Below are positions 6,380 through 7,231 of a DNA stretch of 7,231 nt, in pieces. The notes below the pieces were generated by a model, which made no database searches, had not been told where the DNA came from, and saw nothing but the letters and a program-made list of their open reading frames with translations. Source of the stretch: Akkermansiaceae bacterium (GTDB taxonomy: Bacteria > Verrucomicrobiota > Verrucomicrobiia > Verrucomicrobiales > Akkermansiaceae); NCBI GenBank assembly GCA_029288115.1, contig JARFPV010000057.1, positions 1-7,231 on the forward strand. Direction: 5' to 3'. Numbering within the stretch: position 1 is the stretch's first letter; each line of letters begins with the position of its first letter. The translations under genes were made by a program, and so were the position numbers.

Positions 6380-7231
6380 GTGACCCGGTTTCAAAAAGTG
6401 GCCATCGCCACCTGTATTTCACTCATTGTTCTGATCTTTGTTGGCGCTATTGTTCGTGCAACGGGTGCTGGCATGGGATGCCCTGATTGGCCAACGTGTT
6501 GGGGATGTTTGATCCCTCCAACGAGTGCTGACCAAATTGACCCCGAGAAACTCGACATTGAAAAATTCCGTCGTAAGGCTGCACAGCACGGGATCGATCC
6601 AAGTAAAATTACTCGCGCATCCGTTATCGAGAGTTTCAATCCGGTACACACTTGGACGGAATATATCAATCGCCTGACCTCGTTGCCACTGAGTTTGCTT
6701 ACACTAGCTACCTTTATCATGTCGCTGTGGCAGTGGCGGAAAAGACCTTCGGTGACCATAGCTGCGTTTTTAGCACTCCTATTATTAGCTGTGAATGCAT
6801 GGATGGGAGCACAAATTGTCTACAGCGGATTAAAACCCGGAGTGATTACTCTGCATATGGCGTTGGCAATTCTTATGCTCTGCGTTCTGGTTTTCGTTGC
6901 ATGGCGTGGCTGCGACCAGCCATGGTCACTGCCGACAGAAGCACTATCCAAAGGACTGGGGAAGTTGGGTGTGGTCTTGCTGGTTCTGGTTCTTGCAGAA
7001 GGAGTTTTAGGATCACAAATTCGCGAAAAAACTGATGAACTTAAAAAAACTCACCCCCACGCACCGCGGTCTGAATGGGTGGGGGAACTTGAGCGTAGCC
7101 CGACTTATTACGTTCACCGCAGCGGCTCATGGCTGGTGCTTATTGCTGCAGGTATTTTCTATCTACACAGCCCACGTGCATGGTCGGTAAAAGGTAAGCT
7201 TGAGGGCGTCGTTCTCGGCACGGTGGTGGCT
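6380..7231 (+). CDS. ctaA: Heme A synthase (CtaA/COX15), C-terminus cut by window edge
   Basis: 284 residues are visible from GTG 6380; the frame is open at the right edge. An in-frame TAA at 6368 makes GTG 6380 the only early start. CtaA oxidises the C8 methyl of heme O to a formyl group, making heme A for aa3-type oxidases, within the membrane. Visible hydrophobic segments lie near 7-27, 100-118, 125-145, 155-175, 192-212 and 247-263, with the next starting at the edge. Family marks are VRATGAGMGCPDWPTC (25-40), a cysteine pair C34/C40 (plus C43) in the first outer loop, E94 in WTEYINR, LHMALA with H159, and YYVHR with H246. The first heme-ligand position, His60 in Bacillus CtaA, is N97 here, while the neighbouring Glu is kept. 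The first outer loop is long (about 44-90). The loop before H246 has no cysteine pair. No Shine-Dalgarno sequence precedes the start. Confidence 0.92.
   Translation, partial: MTRFQKVAIATCISLIVLIFVGAIVRATGAGMGCPDWPTCWGCLIPPTSADQIDPEKLDIEKFRRKAAQHGIDPSKITRASVIESFNPVHTWTEYINRLTSLPLSLLTLATFIMSLWQWRKRPSVTIAAFLALLLLAVNAWMGAQIVYSGLKPGVITLHMALAILMLCVLVFVAWRGCDQPWSLPTEALSKGLGKLGVVLLVLVLAEGVLGSQIREKTDELKKTHPHAPRSEWVGELERSPTYYVHRSGSWLVLIAAGIFYLHSPRAWSVKGKLEGVVLGTVVA

Noticed and set aside
6352..6486. 44-codon frame beginning ATGATGAAA just before and across the ctaA start
   Set aside because: It lies in another frame from ctaA, has no hydrophobic or known pattern and is rich in Cys, His and Trp, typical of an out-of-frame reading.
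1..7231. Defence system, mobile element, CRISPR array or tRNA
   Set aside because: No transposase, integrase, repeat array, tRNA-like cloverleaf or toxin/antitoxin pair was seen; all substantial frames are explained by housekeeping or envelope genes.

Overview
This window reads as an ordinary chromosomal stretch of housekeeping and envelope genes. There is no mobile element, CRISPR array, rRNA or tRNA that I can see. It packs eight protein genes and one very small membrane-protein gene with almost no spare DNA. The best taxonomic guess is a Verrucomicrobiota (PVC) bacterium. That rests on the style of the thioredoxin-like protein (GSDWCxxC with a signal peptide and a helical tail), on a heme A synthase with a long first periplasmic loop and an EYINR motif, and on frequent lack of Shine-Dalgarno sequences. 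It is inference, not proof; Bacteroidota share some of these traits.

Layout, left to right. A secreted thioredoxin-like protein on the minus strand runs off the left edge. It is divergent from holB (DNA polymerase III delta' subunit, plus strand), and a 22-bp inverted repeat lies between them. holB converges on a Tat-exported calcineurin-like metallophosphoesterase (minus strand), and the two genes overlap inside a shared GTTAAC. The phosphoesterase is divergent from a dCMP/cytidine deaminase family gene (plus strand). The deaminase converges on a probable minus-strand operon read from about 6290 to 3305: rsmB (16S rRNA m5C967 methyltransferase), a 44-residue one-pass membrane protein, nadD (nicotinate-mononucleotide adenylyltransferase) and a secreted TPR protein. 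The small gene and nadD overlap by 4 bp (ATGA). The TPR gene probably has its own extra promoter at the end of nadD. Divergent from rsmB on the plus strand is ctaA (heme A synthase), which runs off the right edge.

Functionally the genes cover DNA replication (delta'), nucleotide supply (deaminase), ribosome maturation (RsmB), NAD synthesis (NadD), aerobic respiration through a heme-A-type terminal oxidase (CtaA), and envelope functions (thioredoxin, phosphoesterase, TPR protein). I see no dedicated pathway linking them and no convincing undescribed system. The points that most deserve a second look are the His-to-Asn change in CtaA, the conserved-looking small membrane gene coupled to nadD, the delta' subunit without a zinc module but with an intact P-loop, and the palindrome between the thioredoxin gene and holB.
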